NCBI RefSeq assembly: GCF_025699295.1
Contig: NZ_JAILWB010000006.1
Location: 186,001-250,000 of the forward strand
DNA: 64,000 nucleotides
Reading direction: 5' to 3'
Source of the DNA: Hydrogenophaga sp.
GTDB lineage: Bacteria > Pseudomonadota > Gammaproteobacteria > Burkholderiales > Burkholderiaceae_C
Shown here: piece by piece, positions 1-9,410 of the stretch
Numbering within the stretch: the first letter of the stretch is position 1
How the letters are laid out: each line of letters opens with the position of its first letter
Notes under the pieces: model-generated
What the model was told of the DNA's origin: nothing
Seen by the model: the letters and a program-made list of their open reading frames with translations, nothing else
Database searches by the model: none
Made by a program: the position numbers and the translations under genes

Positions 1-1548
<1,548 letters not shown>

Positions 1549-1555
1549 GCCCGAT

Positions 1556-1981
1556 TCACTTTCCGCCGGCCGGGCTGTCTTCGAGCGCGCGCTCGGCATA
1601 ACGGTTGAAGCGCCAGGCATCGCCCTCGATGGTGATGCGCCGCCAGCTCGCTCGCTTCTCACCCGGGGTCATCTCGGTCCAGCGCTGCACCTCGTCGAAC
1701 GTGCGTCCACAGCCCTTGCAGACTTCGTCACCCTGGCTGGTCGAGCAGATGGCGATGCACGGGGTGTCGGGCGTGGACTCGTACCAGCGCATCCAGGCGG
1801 CCCGTGCCGCAGCCGGCAGGGTGACCTCGTCGGCCTCGGTTTCGTGGTGCCACACCATCAGCGCATACACCTCGGCCAGCGCACGCGTTTCCTTGCATAG
1901 CGACACACCATCTGGCGAGGGTGAGCGCTCACGCCAATAATTGATCGCGGCTTCGATATCGGTGATGTGGATGCCGGCCAT
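1556..1981 (-). CDS. DUF3717 plus DUF1289 domain protein
   Basis: A 141-residue protein of unknown function made of two small domains. The N-terminal ~60 residues start with ITDIEAAINYWR, typical of DUF3717, a domain common in Burkholderiales. The C-terminal part starts at PCIAICS and contains the cysteine pattern C-x3-C-x7-C-x2-C (CIAIC ... VCKGCGRT), typical of DUF1289, a short probable metal-binding motif, followed by the usual W-x-M-x-x-x-E-K-R segment. Both domains are more often seen separately, so this is a natural fusion. It faces purB tail to tail and lies upstream of, and divergent from, the riboswitch-TerC unit. No function is assigned. Confidence 0.85.
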   Translation of the reverse strand: MAGIHITDIEAAINYWRERSPSPDGVSLCKETRALAEVYALMVWHHETEADEVTLPAAARAAWMRWYESTPDTPCIAICSTSQGDEVCKGCGRTFDEVQRWTEMTPGEKRASWRRITIEGDAWRFNRYAERALEDSPAGGK

Positions 1982-2096
1982 GGGGTGTGCATGATAGCCA
2001 GTCCGGCCATGGACCGAGACGCGCCAGCGTCAGAATCTGCCCCGGCCTTGTGGTAACTGCGTACCGGCGACGCCGGCCGCCAGAGGTGGGCGCCGG

Positions 2097-2102
2097 TACA
2101 AT
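2097..2102 (+). promoter_or_regulatory. Candidate -10 box of the TerC transcript
   Basis: TACAAT lies 8 bases before the first conserved base of the riboswitch, so transcription would begin right at the aptamer, as expected for a riboswitch leader. The -35 region is GC-rich and unconvincing. Confidence 0.4.
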
Positions 2103-2110
2103 CGCGGGTC

Positions 2111-2255
2111 TCGAAGGGGAGTAGCTCTCCGCTCCGGTGCAGGCAGGCCCCACACCCGCGCGCGCCGGACATTCGGTCTGTCGTCAGTACGAAGCCACCG
2201 CTTCCGGCAGCCCGGGCCCGGCCATCCATCGCCGGGTCGAGCCAGACCTTTGATG
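2111..2255 (+). promoter_or_regulatory. yybP-ykoY (manganese) riboswitch
   Basis: The 1982-2433 gap between genes is filled mainly by this element. It carries the conserved pieces of the yybP-ykoY aptamer in order: GGGGAGTAGC at 2117-2126, then, after a variable GC-rich hairpin, CGTCAGTACGAAGCC at 2182-2196, and a closing CGAGCCAGACCTTTG at 2238-2252. Family knowledge: these RNAs bind Mn2+ and switch on genes for Mn export or TerC-type membrane proteins, as for alx and mntP in E. coli. The downstream gene is exactly such a TerC protein, and the spacing to its start (about 180 bases) leaves room for an expression platform. I see no clear terminator there, so control may act on translation. Confidence 0.8.
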
Positions 2256-2433
2256 GGCCTTCCAGGGGCCGATCAAGGCATGTCCGTTCCCTTCGCCAGC
2301 GCAGGCGCGCCGCCGCGGGCAGACAGACAGCGCCTTCCGGTCGCCACAGGGGGTCGATCACGAGAAGGTCGGGCGGACGCAATCGAGCATGCCTCGCGTC
2401 TTGCCCTTTTGGACAATACACAACGAGGAATTT

Positions 2434-3186
2434 ATGGATTTCCTGACATCGCCTGCGTTCTGGGTGGCCCTGGGACAGATCATCATCATCGACATCCTGC
2501 TGGGTGGTGACAACGCGGTCGTGATCGCGCTGGCCTGTCGCAAGCTGCCGCCGGCTCAGCGCACCAAGGGCATCATCTGGGGCACGGCCGGCGCAATCGT
2601 CCTGCGCGTCATCCTGATCGCGTTCGCCATGACGCTGTTGCTGGTTCCGTTCATCAAGCTGGTGGGCGCGCTGCTGCTGGTGTGGATCGGCGTGAAACTG
2701 CTGGCCCCCGATGACGAAGCGCATGGCGACATTCAGGGCAGCGACAAGCTGCTCGCTGCCATCAAGACCATCATCGTTGCCGACCTGGTGATGAGCGTGG
2801 ACAACGTCATCGCCATCGCCGGCGCGGCGCAGAACGCGGGCGAGCACTCCTTCCTGCTGGTGGTGCTGGGCCTGCTGATCTCCATTCCCATCATCGTCTG
2901 GGGCAGCACCATGGTCATCAAGCTGATGGCGCGCTTCCCCATGATCATCACCCTGGGCGGCATGCTGCTGGGCTGGATCGCGGGCGGCATGCTGGTCACC
3001 GACCCGGCCTTCGTCAACCCCGACAAGTGGCTCTGGATGCCCAAGCTCGGCACGGTGGACGAAAAAGGCATCGCCGTCATCTCCGACACGCTGTACTGGA
3101 CGGCCCACGTTGCCGGCGCGCTGCTGGTGCTGGCCCTGGGCAAGTGGATTGCATCGCGCCGCCCGCCGGTGGCGCACGAGGCCTGA
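2434..3186 (+). CDS. TerC-family integral membrane protein
   Basis: A 250-residue polytopic inner-membrane protein of the TerC/Alx family, linked in other bacteria to Mn2+ export and metal loading of exported enzymes. It has about seven membrane segments and the two acidic family motifs, GGDNAVVIALA near residues 22-32 and VMSVDNVIAIAG near 117-128, whose aspartates lie inside membrane segments. ATG 2434 is chosen over the in-frame ATG 2389 because a good ribosome site (GAGGAA, 2425-2430) precedes it and the family starts with this MDFL-type sequence. The yybP-ykoY riboswitch upstream argues for manganese as the relevant metal. A strong terminator follows, so it is probably monocistronic. Confidence 0.92.
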   Translation: MDFLTSPAFWVALGQIIIIDILLGGDNAVVIALACRKLPPAQRTKGIIWGTAGAIVLRVILIAFAMTLLLVPFIKLVGALLLVWIGVKLLAPDDEAHGDIQGSDKLLAAIKTIIVADLVMSVDNVIAIAGAAQNAGEHSFLLVVLGLLISIPIIVWGSTMVIKLMARFPMIITLGGMLLGWIAGGMLVTDPAFVNPDKWLWMPKLGTVDEKGIAVISDTLYWTAHVAGALLVLALGKWIASRRPPVAHEA

Positions 3187-3214
3187 TCGGGCCTTTTCCC
3201 TTCCGGCCTATCGG

Positions 3215-3246
3215 GGGCGGCGTCCGCAAGGGCGCCGCCCTTTTTC
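3215..3246 (+). terminator. Intrinsic terminator of terC
   Basis: Perfect 8-bp stem GGGCGGCG (3215-3222) and CGCCGCCC (3233-3240) with a 10-base loop, followed by five T at 3241-3245. It lies 28 bases after the TerC stop codon. Confidence 0.9.
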
Positions 3247-3268
3247 ATGGCGGTGTATGCTGCCCGCC

Positions 3269-3619
3269 ATGAAACTCATCCTGACCTGGCTGCTGGCCGC
3301 CTGCGCACTTCTGGTGGTCGCCTACATCTACCCCGGCGTGCAGGTGCAGAGCTTCACCTCAGCACTGATTGCGGCGGCGGTCATCGGCCTCTTCAACGCA
3401 GTGCTGCGCCCTGTGCTGGTGCTGCTCACACTGCCGGTCACCATCGTCACGCTGGGTCTGTTCCTGTTCGTCATCAACGCGCTGCTGTTCTGGGCCGCCG
3501 CCAGCGTGCTCGACGGCTTCCACGTCAACGGCTTCCTGGCCGCCCTGCTGGGCTCGCTGATCTACTCGGTGCTGATGCTGGTGGTCAACTCAGCCCTGCG
3601 CTCGGTACTTTCCCGCTGA
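3269..3619 (+). CDS. Holin-like small membrane protein (Phage_holin_4_2 family)
   Basis: A 116-residue protein with four closely packed hydrophobic segments and the FNAVLRPVLVLLTLPVT signature near residues 43-59, typical of the YvlD/Phage_holin_4_2 family (PF04020). Despite the name these are ordinary chromosomal genes of unknown function, not prophage genes; nothing phage-like surrounds it. ATG 3269 lies only 22 bases after the preceding terminator T-run, so the gene either has a very short leader or uses leftover read-through; no good ribosome site is visible. It ends 18 bases before the convergent M48 protease gene. Confidence 0.82.
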   Translation: MKLILTWLLAACALLVVAYIYPGVQVQSFTSALIAAAVIGLFNAVLRPVLVLLTLPVTIVTLGLFLFVINALLFWAAASVLDGFHVNGFLAALLGSLIYSVLMLVVNSALRSVLSR

Positions 3620-3637
3620 CTCAGGCACCACGGCGTC

Positions 3638-5281
3638 TCAGCGCCGGCTTTCCTCTTCGAGTACCGATTCGCGCAACCGCGCCTCCACCTCGCGCCGGCG
3701 ACTGTCCACAATGGCCAGCTCCATCGCATCGGCGCTGCGCTGGGCGACGGGCAGCGCCTGTGCCACCTTGAAGCGCTCGACAGCGCCCGCGAAGTCCAGG
3801 TGGGCGGCGCGCGATTCGGCCTCGGCGCGGATCGCTCGCAGCGCATGCCCCTGCAAGGTGTAGGCACGCGAAAGGATTTGCCAGGCCACGGCATCGCGCG
3901 GCTGCAGCGCCACCCAGGCCTGCAACCGCGAGACGGCGCGTTGCGGCTGGCCGGTGGCCAGCGCGGCCTGCGCGCCCAAAAGGGCGCTCGCGCGCGAGGT
4001 GCCCGCCAGCATCTGTTCGCGCAACTCTGCCAGGCTGGCCGACTGAGACGCGCTCAGGGGCGTCCCCGGTGCCAGCAGCACCTCCAGCAGCAAGGCATCG
4101 ACCGTCGGACGGGCCTCCGGGGCCACCGCGCCACGCAGGCGCTGGGCCAGTTCCAGCGCCAGGTCGCGCTGACCCAGCCTGAGCGCCGACAGCGCCGCCG
4201 CATAGCGGTCGCCCGCCTTGGCATCCGCCGACTTCCCGCTGGTCAGCCAGGCGCGCTGGCGGTCGGGACTGTTCTCGGCCAGCACGCGGGCACGGGCAGC
4301 CATCAGTCCATGGATGGCGCGCGACGGCATGGCCAGACCGGCCGTGGCATCTCCACCTCCGCCCATGCCTGGCAGGTCCAGGCGCAGACCTCCAGAGCCC
4401 GTCGCCGGGCCCGCGCCGCCCGCCACAGCCATGCTCCGAGATCCCGCCGCTGGCGCGCCCGGCGCCCCCACCGGACCCTGCGGCAAACGCGCGCGCATGT
4501 CCGCGATGCGGTCGCCCGTCAGCGGGTGGCTGCGCAGGTACGGGAAGGAACCGTCGTCGTAGCGCGATGCTTGCTGCATCTTGTCGAACATGCTCACGAA
4601 GCCGTGGCCGTCGAAGCCGGCGCCCGTGAGCACCCCGAAGCCCACACGATCGGCCTCGCGCTCCATGTCGCGTGAGAAGTTCAACTGCGACTGGGCCGCC
4701 ACTGCCGAACTGCCCACGATGGCCGCGCCGCCCACCTGGGAATTGGCGCCCGCCGCCAGCGCGCCCAGGATCATCGCGCCCATCAACCAGGGCGCCATGC
4801 GGTCCTGCTGCGTCATCATGCGTGCGATGTGGCGCTGCGAGACATGGCTGAGTTCGTGCGACATCACCGAGGCCAGTTCCTCCGGCCGCTCGGTGATCGC
4901 CACCAGGCCCAGGTTCACGCCCAGGTAGCCGCCCGGCAAGGCAAAGGCATTGACCCGCTTGTCGCGCGAGACCACGAGCTCCCAGGCCAGGCGCTCGGCC
5001 AGCTCGGGCGGCACGTCACCCCGGTCGCGCGCCGCGCCGAGCAAGGGCTGCCACAGGGCCTGCAGGTAGTCGCCCAGCACCGGGTCGTCCAGGTAATCCG
5101 GATCACGGTAGATGTCGCGCGCGATGCGGTCGCCCAGCCGCCGCTCGGCCGCAATCGACATGTCCTGGCCGTCCCCCAGGCTGGGCAGGGCGGACGGTGA
5201 GCCGGACTGGGCAAACGATGGGGGCGCGGTCGGCAACAGCAGGGACACCACCAGCAGGGACGTCAAGGGAAGTGAACGCAT
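3638..5281 (-). CDS. bepA: BepA-like periplasmic M48 metalloprotease with TPR tail
   Basis: A 547-residue exported zinc protease. BepA-type proteins act in the periplasm as protease and chaperone during outer-membrane assembly, including maturation or removal of LptD. A cleavable signal peptide covers about residues 1-24 (ending PPSFAQ). The M48 zinc site HELSH is at 142-146 and the third-ligand helix EREAD at 207-211. The C-terminal half, from about residue 330, is helical with TPR-like repeats (for example [18 protein letters not shown]). ATG 5281 is chosen because it opens the signal peptide. It is divergent from moaC with 57 bases between starts. LptD and SurA genes lie elsewhere in this window. 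The symbol is by family resemblance. Confidence 0.88.
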   Translation of the reverse strand: MRSLPLTSLLVVSLLLPTAPPSFAQSGSPSALPSLGDGQDMSIAAERRLGDRIARDIYRDPDYLDDPVLGDYLQALWQPLLGAARDRGDVPPELAERLAWELVVSRDKRVNAFALPGGYLGVNLGLVAITERPEELASVMSHELSHVSQRHIARMMTQQDRMAPWLMGAMILGALAAGANSQVGGAAIVGSSAVAAQSQLNFSRDMEREADRVGFGVLTGAGFDGHGFVSMFDKMQQASRYDDGSFPYLRSHPLTGDRIADMRARLPQGPVGAPGAPAAGSRSMAVAGGAGPATGSGGLRLDLPGMGGGGDATAGLAMPSRAIHGLMAARARVLAENSPDRQRAWLTSGKSADAKAGDRYAAALSALRLGQRDLALELAQRLRGAVAPEARPTVDALLLEVLLAPGTPLSASQSASLAELREQMLAGTSRASALLGAQAALATGQPQRAVSRLQAWVALQPRDAVAWQILSRAYTLQGHALRAIRAEAESRAAHLDFAGAVERFKVAQALPVAQRSADAMELAIVDSRRREVEARLRESVLEEESRR

Positions 5282-5338
5282 CCCCGTATGATGCCGCCAA
5301 GCCCCACCGGTTCTGTAAAACCGCCGAAACAAGTCCCC

Positions 5339-5833
5339 ATGACCGATACAAACCCTTCTTCCCCACTGACCCATTTCGACGCCCGGGGCCAGGCGCACAT
5401 GGTGGACGTGGCCGCCAAGGCCAGCACCCACCGGGTGGCGGTCGCCGAGGGGCGCATCACCATGTTGCCGGCCACGCTGGCACTGATCCAGGTGGGCACC
5501 GCCAAGAAGGGCGACGTGCTCGGCATCGCCCGCATCGCCGGCATCCAGGCCGCCAAGAAAACCAGCGACCTCATCCCCCTGTGCCACCCGATAGCGCTGA
5601 CACGCGTGGCGGTGGAGTTCGACATCGAGCCCGACACCCACAGCGTGCTGTGCCGCGCGACAGCCGAATGCACCGGCCAGACCGGCGTGGAAATGGAAGC
5701 CCTGTCAGCAGTGTCGGTGGCCCTGCTCACGATCTACGACATGTGCAAGGCGGTGGACCGGGGGATGGTGATGGGGGGGGTGCGATTGAGGGAGAAGCGG
5801 GGGGGGAAGAGCGGGGAGTTTGTGACGGGGTGA
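5339..5833 (+). CDS. moaC: Cyclic pyranopterin monophosphate synthase
   Basis: MoaC acts with MoaA in the first step of molybdenum cofactor synthesis, converting the cyclised GTP intermediate to cyclic pyranopterin monophosphate. The 164-residue product has the family landmarks [13 protein letters not shown] near 79-91, the [14 protein letters not shown] segment near 107-120, and [11 protein letters not shown] near 134-144 with the catalytic Lys/Asp region. ATG 5339 is chosen because the family core starts about ten residues later; an ATG further upstream (5288) would begin almost at the divergent bepA start. The last 70 bases are extraordinarily G-rich, see the separate entry. No other moa genes are nearby. 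Confidence 0.95.
   Translation: MTDTNPSSPLTHFDARGQAHMVDVAAKASTHRVAVAEGRITMLPATLALIQVGTAKKGDVLGIARIAGIQAAKKTSDLIPLCHPIALTRVAVEFDIEPDTHSVLCRATAECTGQTGVEMEALSAVSVALLTIYDMCKAVDRGMVMGGVRLREKRGGKSGEFVTG
5760..5830 (+). other. G-run tract in moaC, G-quadruplex candidate
   Basis: The last codons of moaC hold six runs of three or more G within 71 bases: 5760-5764, 5773-5780, 5790-5792, 5799-5806, 5813-5816 and 5827-5830. Two of them are eight G long. The reading frame is intact across all runs and encodes the conserved MoaC C-terminus, so this is extreme synonymous codon choice (GGG, CGG) on the coding strand. Whether it folds is untested. Confidence 0.6.
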
Positions 5834-5836
5834 GCC

Positions 5837-6604
5837 TCAAGGATCGTACGGATCGACCGGCAGATAGCCCACCGGTTGAGCGTTGTGGCGGTCAAGCAGG
5901 ATGGTCCAGAAAGAAGTCCTTCCAACCAGGGGCAGGTACAGGACCTCATCGGCGTTCAAGCTTTCCAGCGCGGGGGATCGAACCCAGGCCTCCCGGGCAT
6001 CCGACCTTCGGTCCAACAGTTCCCGCACCGGTCTAGCCACTGCCAGCACCTTTGGTACCGAGTCCTCGTAGGCCATCCAGAGGTCGGGGCGTGCCCCCAG
6101 ATGCACGCCACCCAAGGCGGCCATGGTGGCATCAGCCTCCTCTTTCGCGTCAACGAAGGGGCGCACGGCCACCATGCCCGGCCCGAGGAGCGACAGAACC
6201 CTAGCGCCCGGCGGAGCGCGGTCCAGCAGTTCAAGCGGAACCTCAACGGCGTGGACCGCTCGAAAGCGATCGATTTCGAATGCCAGAAAGACAGGACGCG
6301 CTTGGTACACCGTCCAGACGCCGTAGGCCAGAGCGGCCAACTGAATCAAAACAATCAACCCGACGTCAGTGCGCCATTCGCGCTTCGGCTTACCAGGGCT
6401 TGATACCACCAGTGTCGCTCCGGGCCCCAACACCAGGTCCACGAGCGCAACAAGGAAAAAGAGGTTCAGCCCACCGGACAGTGACCGGAAGGGTTCCGGG
6501 TACCAGACATGGAACATCCCCAGCGCGATGAACCCGATCACCACCGCACTCAAGGCCATGTGGGCCCCTGCCGCCTTCATGCGCCAACGCCAGCTCGTTG
6601 CCAT
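5837..6604 (-). CDS. TfpX/TfpZ-family type IV pilin accessory protein
   Basis: A 255-residue membrane protein. It opens with a membrane segment after a W-R-M-K-A-x-G-x-H motif (residues 6-16), then YPEPF, a second segment ending in VDLVLGPGATLV, and a third, followed by a soluble periplasmic-type domain. This pattern matches TfpX/TfpZ proteins, which assist assembly or stability of particular type IV pilins in Pseudomonas and relatives and are encoded next to pilA. Here it follows the pilin and its probable glycosyltransferase on the same strand. ATG 6604 is preferred over the adjacent TTG because AGGAGA lies at a normal distance. Function is inferred from family and context. Confidence 0.8.
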   Translation of the reverse strand: MATSWRWRMKAAGAHMALSAVVIGFIALGMFHVWYPEPFRSLSGGLNLFFLVALVDLVLGPGATLVVSSPGKPKREWRTDVGLIVLIQLAALAYGVWTVYQARPVFLAFEIDRFRAVHAVEVPLELLDRAPPGARVLSLLGPGMVAVRPFVDAKEEADATMAALGGVHLGARPDLWMAYEDSVPKVLAVARPVRELLDRRSDAREAWVRSPALESLNADEVLYLPLVGRTSFWTILLDRHNAQPVGYLPVDPYDP

Positions 6605-6732
6605 CAATTTTTTCTCCTGTCTTCAAACAAGCTGAAATGTAAGAAAGCGAGCGAAAAATCATGCTGCATCGACGCGAGTCTCGCAAGACGGCTAGCGCCG
6701 CGTCAGTTTGGATGAAGACATTGATTCCACCA
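6605..6732 (-). other. Low-GC intergenic stretch before tfpZ-like gene
   Basis: Part of the 363-base gap between the oligosaccharyltransferase stop and the TfpZ start. It holds the AGGAGA ribosome site just upstream of 6604 and A/T-rich patches. I see no clear promoter, terminator or RNA gene. The remainder of the gap is the short open frame listed next. Confidence 0.4.
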
Positions 6733-6966
6733 TTAGGCCACGACCTCAGCCTCCAACTGGCCTTTCAGCTCTTCGTGCAGCTCGTCGCTGTGCTGAGTGC
6801 GAAGGATGCGCATTGGCCCGAATCCTTTGGTTGTCTCTCCGTTGAGGGCCAAATCCTTGGCATAACGATGGCAGGCATCCGAGCTCAGCTGGGCATCGCA
6901 AGGTGCACTCCAAAGGGCGTAGAACCGCGCAATCGTGCTCCCCATTGTGGGAGCAATCGAAGTCAA
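6733..6966 (-). CDS. Possible small protein coupled to pglL, unknown
   Basis: A 77-residue open frame whose TTG start is separated by a single base from the TAA stop of the oligosaccharyltransferase gene, so it could be translated by reinitiation; an internal ATG at codon 8 is the other candidate. The product is soluble and mixed in charge, with cysteines in APCDAQLSSDACH and a Glu-rich C-terminus. I recognise no family. It may be a genuine small cassette gene, or a remnant of a gene damaged when the cassette was gained. Its base composition is like the pglL gene rather than the host background. Confidence 0.35.
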   Translation of the reverse strand: MTSIAPTMGSTIARFYALWSAPCDAQLSSDACHRYAKDLALNGETTKGFGPMRILRTQHSDELHEELKGQLEAEVVA

Positions 6967-6967
6967 T

Positions 6968-8731
6968 TTAATGGATAACTGAAATCTTCAGCTTTTTTTC
7001 AATTTCGGCGCGGAACTTTAGAGATATTTTCTCGCCATGCAGGACTTGGATCACTTGAAGTTGCCGCTCAGCCTCGGCCGCCTCCCCTTTGAGGGCAAGA
7101 GCCAGCGCATATCGATACTGTGTGCCCGACCATGGATAGCCTAGCGCAGCTCTCTTGAGGGTCAACATCTCGTTCAAAGATAAATCCGGCCCAGGTTCAA
7201 TTCGCGCCGCAGCTGTCAGGGTATCAAGCTGTGTAAGCAAACGAATCTTCGGCGGCCTATGCTCTTCGGGCACTTGACCAATTCGAAGGAGCTCGAAACG
7301 AGCCACTTGGAAGTCTTTCTCAACCTGCACATACTCCCATACCGACCATGCAGAAAAAGTAGTGGCAATTAGCAAAGTTACAGATGCAGGTTTAAGGCCT
7401 AGTTGAAATTTTTTTCCCTGGTCGAGCGCTCTTTCCATTGCGCCTACTCCCAGCATTGCTGGCACTAGCAAATATGAATAGGAAAACGGAAATTCCAGCA
7501 TCGAATGCACTGCAAGCGGCAGTAGGACCGCAAAACCAAACCATGATAGAGGTGATTGAACTACGACCATCCTGCGCAGAGCCCAAACCCCTGCCACAAA
7601 CATCAAAAGGCATGTGATTGGAAGTCCGACCCACAGGATCAAATCGATCACAATATTGTGACTATAGGTAAAGGGGAGGCTTTTCTGGTACAGGTGCGCT
7701 ACTGCATTGTGAGCTTCGGCAGTTTGATGAATTCCCCAACCCCACCATGGTTTTTCCAACGCCGCAGCGATCAACTGAGGCCACACATCCATCCGGCCTT
7801 CTTTGATGGCGTCGCCCAAGCGCACACCCAACGCGCCAGAAGATACGCGAACCATTGCGAGCGCGGCAGGCCAAAGCAAAAACATCGCAGCAAACAGTGC
7901 AACAATCGGTGCGACCCACAGGCGTGACGCTTTCGGGGTTATCTGGGGTTGTTTCCAGCACCACCAACCTATTAGTGCAATGAAGCTCAAAGCCCCTGTT
8001 CGCGACTCCGTGACAGCCAGCCCGGCAGTCAGGAATACCATCAAGAGCAGGAGAACTCTATTGCCCAACCATCTTGATCCATGCAGGAAAATGGCGCTCG
8101 CCAACGCCATGACGATCAAAGTGCTCAAATGATTAGGTTGACCAAGATTTGCCCCTGGGCGCCGAACACCTGGAATAGGCAGTATCCATGAAGCGGTTTT
8201 CCAGACTTCCAGCACTTGGGCCAACGCCACTGCTACCGATGCGACACCCCCAACAATCAAGGTGAGTGCCAACAGAACGCTGTAGGGCAAGCCTGCCCGG
8301 GCAGATACATCCGGCAAAGACGGCTGCATCAATCCATATCCCAAAGAGATTGAGATCACACACAACGACAAGTACAAGCCAAAGACAAACAAGTCGCCAA
8401 AAAAGACAATGCTCCCTGCTGCCCATTGCAGCAACCCTACCAAGAACAGGAACAAAAAGGGCCAGACTGATATAGGAAATGCAATTCGGGAGTTGGGTGC
8501 AATAAAGATTGCTTTGGCAACCGCAACCCACGCGGCCAGCAACACGGCAAAGAAGAATGGTACCTCCGCATGCCAGCTGACCCAGGGCGATATATGGCTT
8601 GTAGTTAGCCAGCCTGCCAGAAAGAGCGCCGACACCGTAATCGGCACCAAATCAAGCAAAGAAAAACGCCCCAATGGGGCGTTTTTCTTTTCATGCGGGA
8701 TTTGCGTCAAGCAAGAATCCAGATTTGACAC
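6968..8731 (-). CDS. PglL/TfpO-like pilin O-oligosaccharyltransferase
   Basis: A 587-residue polytopic inner-membrane enzyme of the Wzy/O-antigen ligase superfamily, about eleven membrane segments, with a cytosolic or periplasmic helical tail from about residue 475. Family marks are PGANLGQPNHLSTL near 204-217, TESRTGALSF near 257, the long periplasmic loop with EAHNAV near 352 and YSHNIVIDLILW near 369. These transfer a lipid-linked glycan to pilin or other proteins in the periplasm. The frame begins at GTG 8731, directly after the pilin stop codon, but its first 25 codons contain a perfect terminator hairpin, so translation may really begin after it (TTG or GTG near 8660). GC content is clearly lower than the rest of the window. 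Confidence 0.85.
   Translation of the reverse strand: MSNLDSCLTQIPHEKKNAPLGRFSLLDLVPITVSALFLAGWLTTSHISPWVSWHAEVPFFFAVLLAAWVAVAKAIFIAPNSRIAFPISVWPFLFLFLVGLLQWAAGSIVFFGDLFVFGLYLSLCVISISLGYGLMQPSLPDVSARAGLPYSVLLALTLIVGGVASVAVALAQVLEVWKTASWILPIPGVRRPGANLGQPNHLSTLIVMALASAIFLHGSRWLGNRVLLLLMVFLTAGLAVTESRTGALSFIALIGWWCWKQPQITPKASRLWVAPIVALFAAMFLLWPAALAMVRVSSGALGVRLGDAIKEGRMDVWPQLIAAALEKPWWGWGIHQTAEAHNAVAHLYQKSLPFTYSHNIVIDLILWVGLPITCLLMFVAGVWALRRMVVVQSPLSWFGFAVLLPLAVHSMLEFPFSYSYLLVPAMLGVGAMERALDQGKKFQLGLKPASVTLLIATTFSAWSVWEYVQVEKDFQVARFELLRIGQVPEEHRPPKIRLLTQLDTLTAAARIEPGPDLSLNEMLTLKRAALGYPWSGTQYRYALALALKGEAAEAERQLQVIQVLHGEKISLKFRAEIEKKLKISVIH
8661..8687 (-). terminator. Terminator/attenuator between pilin and pglL
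   Basis: Perfect 12-bp inverted repeat GAAAAACGCCCC (8661-8672) and GGGGCGTTTTTC (8676-8687) around a 3-base loop. The GC stem flanked by A and T tracts makes an intrinsic terminator on either strand. It is 45 bases after the pilin stop and lies inside the predicted 5' end of the oligosaccharyltransferase frame, so it would reduce pglL transcription relative to pilin. Confidence 0.85.
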
Positions 8732-9220
<489 letters not shown>

Positions 9221-9269
9221 GGGGAGACTCCTTGGAGACAGGGGGTTGGGTTACGGACGCTTCCTTATC

Positions 9270-9286
9270 AGCAGACGCCGTGCCAA
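9270..9286 (-). promoter_or_regulatory. Sigma-54 promoter of pilin gene
   Basis: Read on the minus strand the sequence is TTGGCACGGCGTCTGCT, matching the -24/-12 consensus TGGCACG-N4-TTGC with the invariant GG and GC at the right 10-base separation; only one T of the -12 box differs. Transcription would start near 9259, about 38 bases before the pilin ATG. RpoN-dependent pilin transcription with the PilS/PilR system is established in Pseudomonas and other bacteria. Confidence 0.85.
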
Positions 9287-9338
9287 CCTGAAATGGCCTG
9301 TTTTCTGCAGCCTATTTCACGCTTAAGCCCCTCACAGT

Positions 9339-9403
9339 GACATTTGGTGACCAGTGCGCCGGGATATGACCGACATTTTTTGTCACCTCCGCCCGGTCGG
9401 ACA
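9339..9403 (-). promoter_or_regulatory. Candidate PilR-type activator sites
   Basis: On the minus strand TGTC motifs occur at 9339-9342, 9372-9375 and 9400-9403, that is about 80, 114 and 142 bases upstream of the inferred pilin transcription start. Repeated TGTC elements in this distance range are the known PilR recognition pattern in P. aeruginosa. TGTC is short and can occur by chance, so this is an inference. Confidence 0.4.
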
Positions 9404-9410
9404 GGATTTG

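Noticed and set aside
3269..3619. Possible prophage remnant, because the product belongs to a holin-named family
   Set aside because: The family is chromosomal and widespread; no phage, integrase or attachment-site sequence is near, and the composition matches the flanks.
5760..5830. Frameshift in moaC at the two G8 tracts
   Set aside because: The frame runs through to the expected conserved MoaC C-terminus and normal length, so no frameshift is present in this sequence.
5962..5995. tRNA T-arm-like sequence (GGATCGAACCC) in the tfpZ-like gene
   Set aside because: No matching acceptor stem, anticodon arm or CCA around it on either strand; the sequence is coding with an intact frame.
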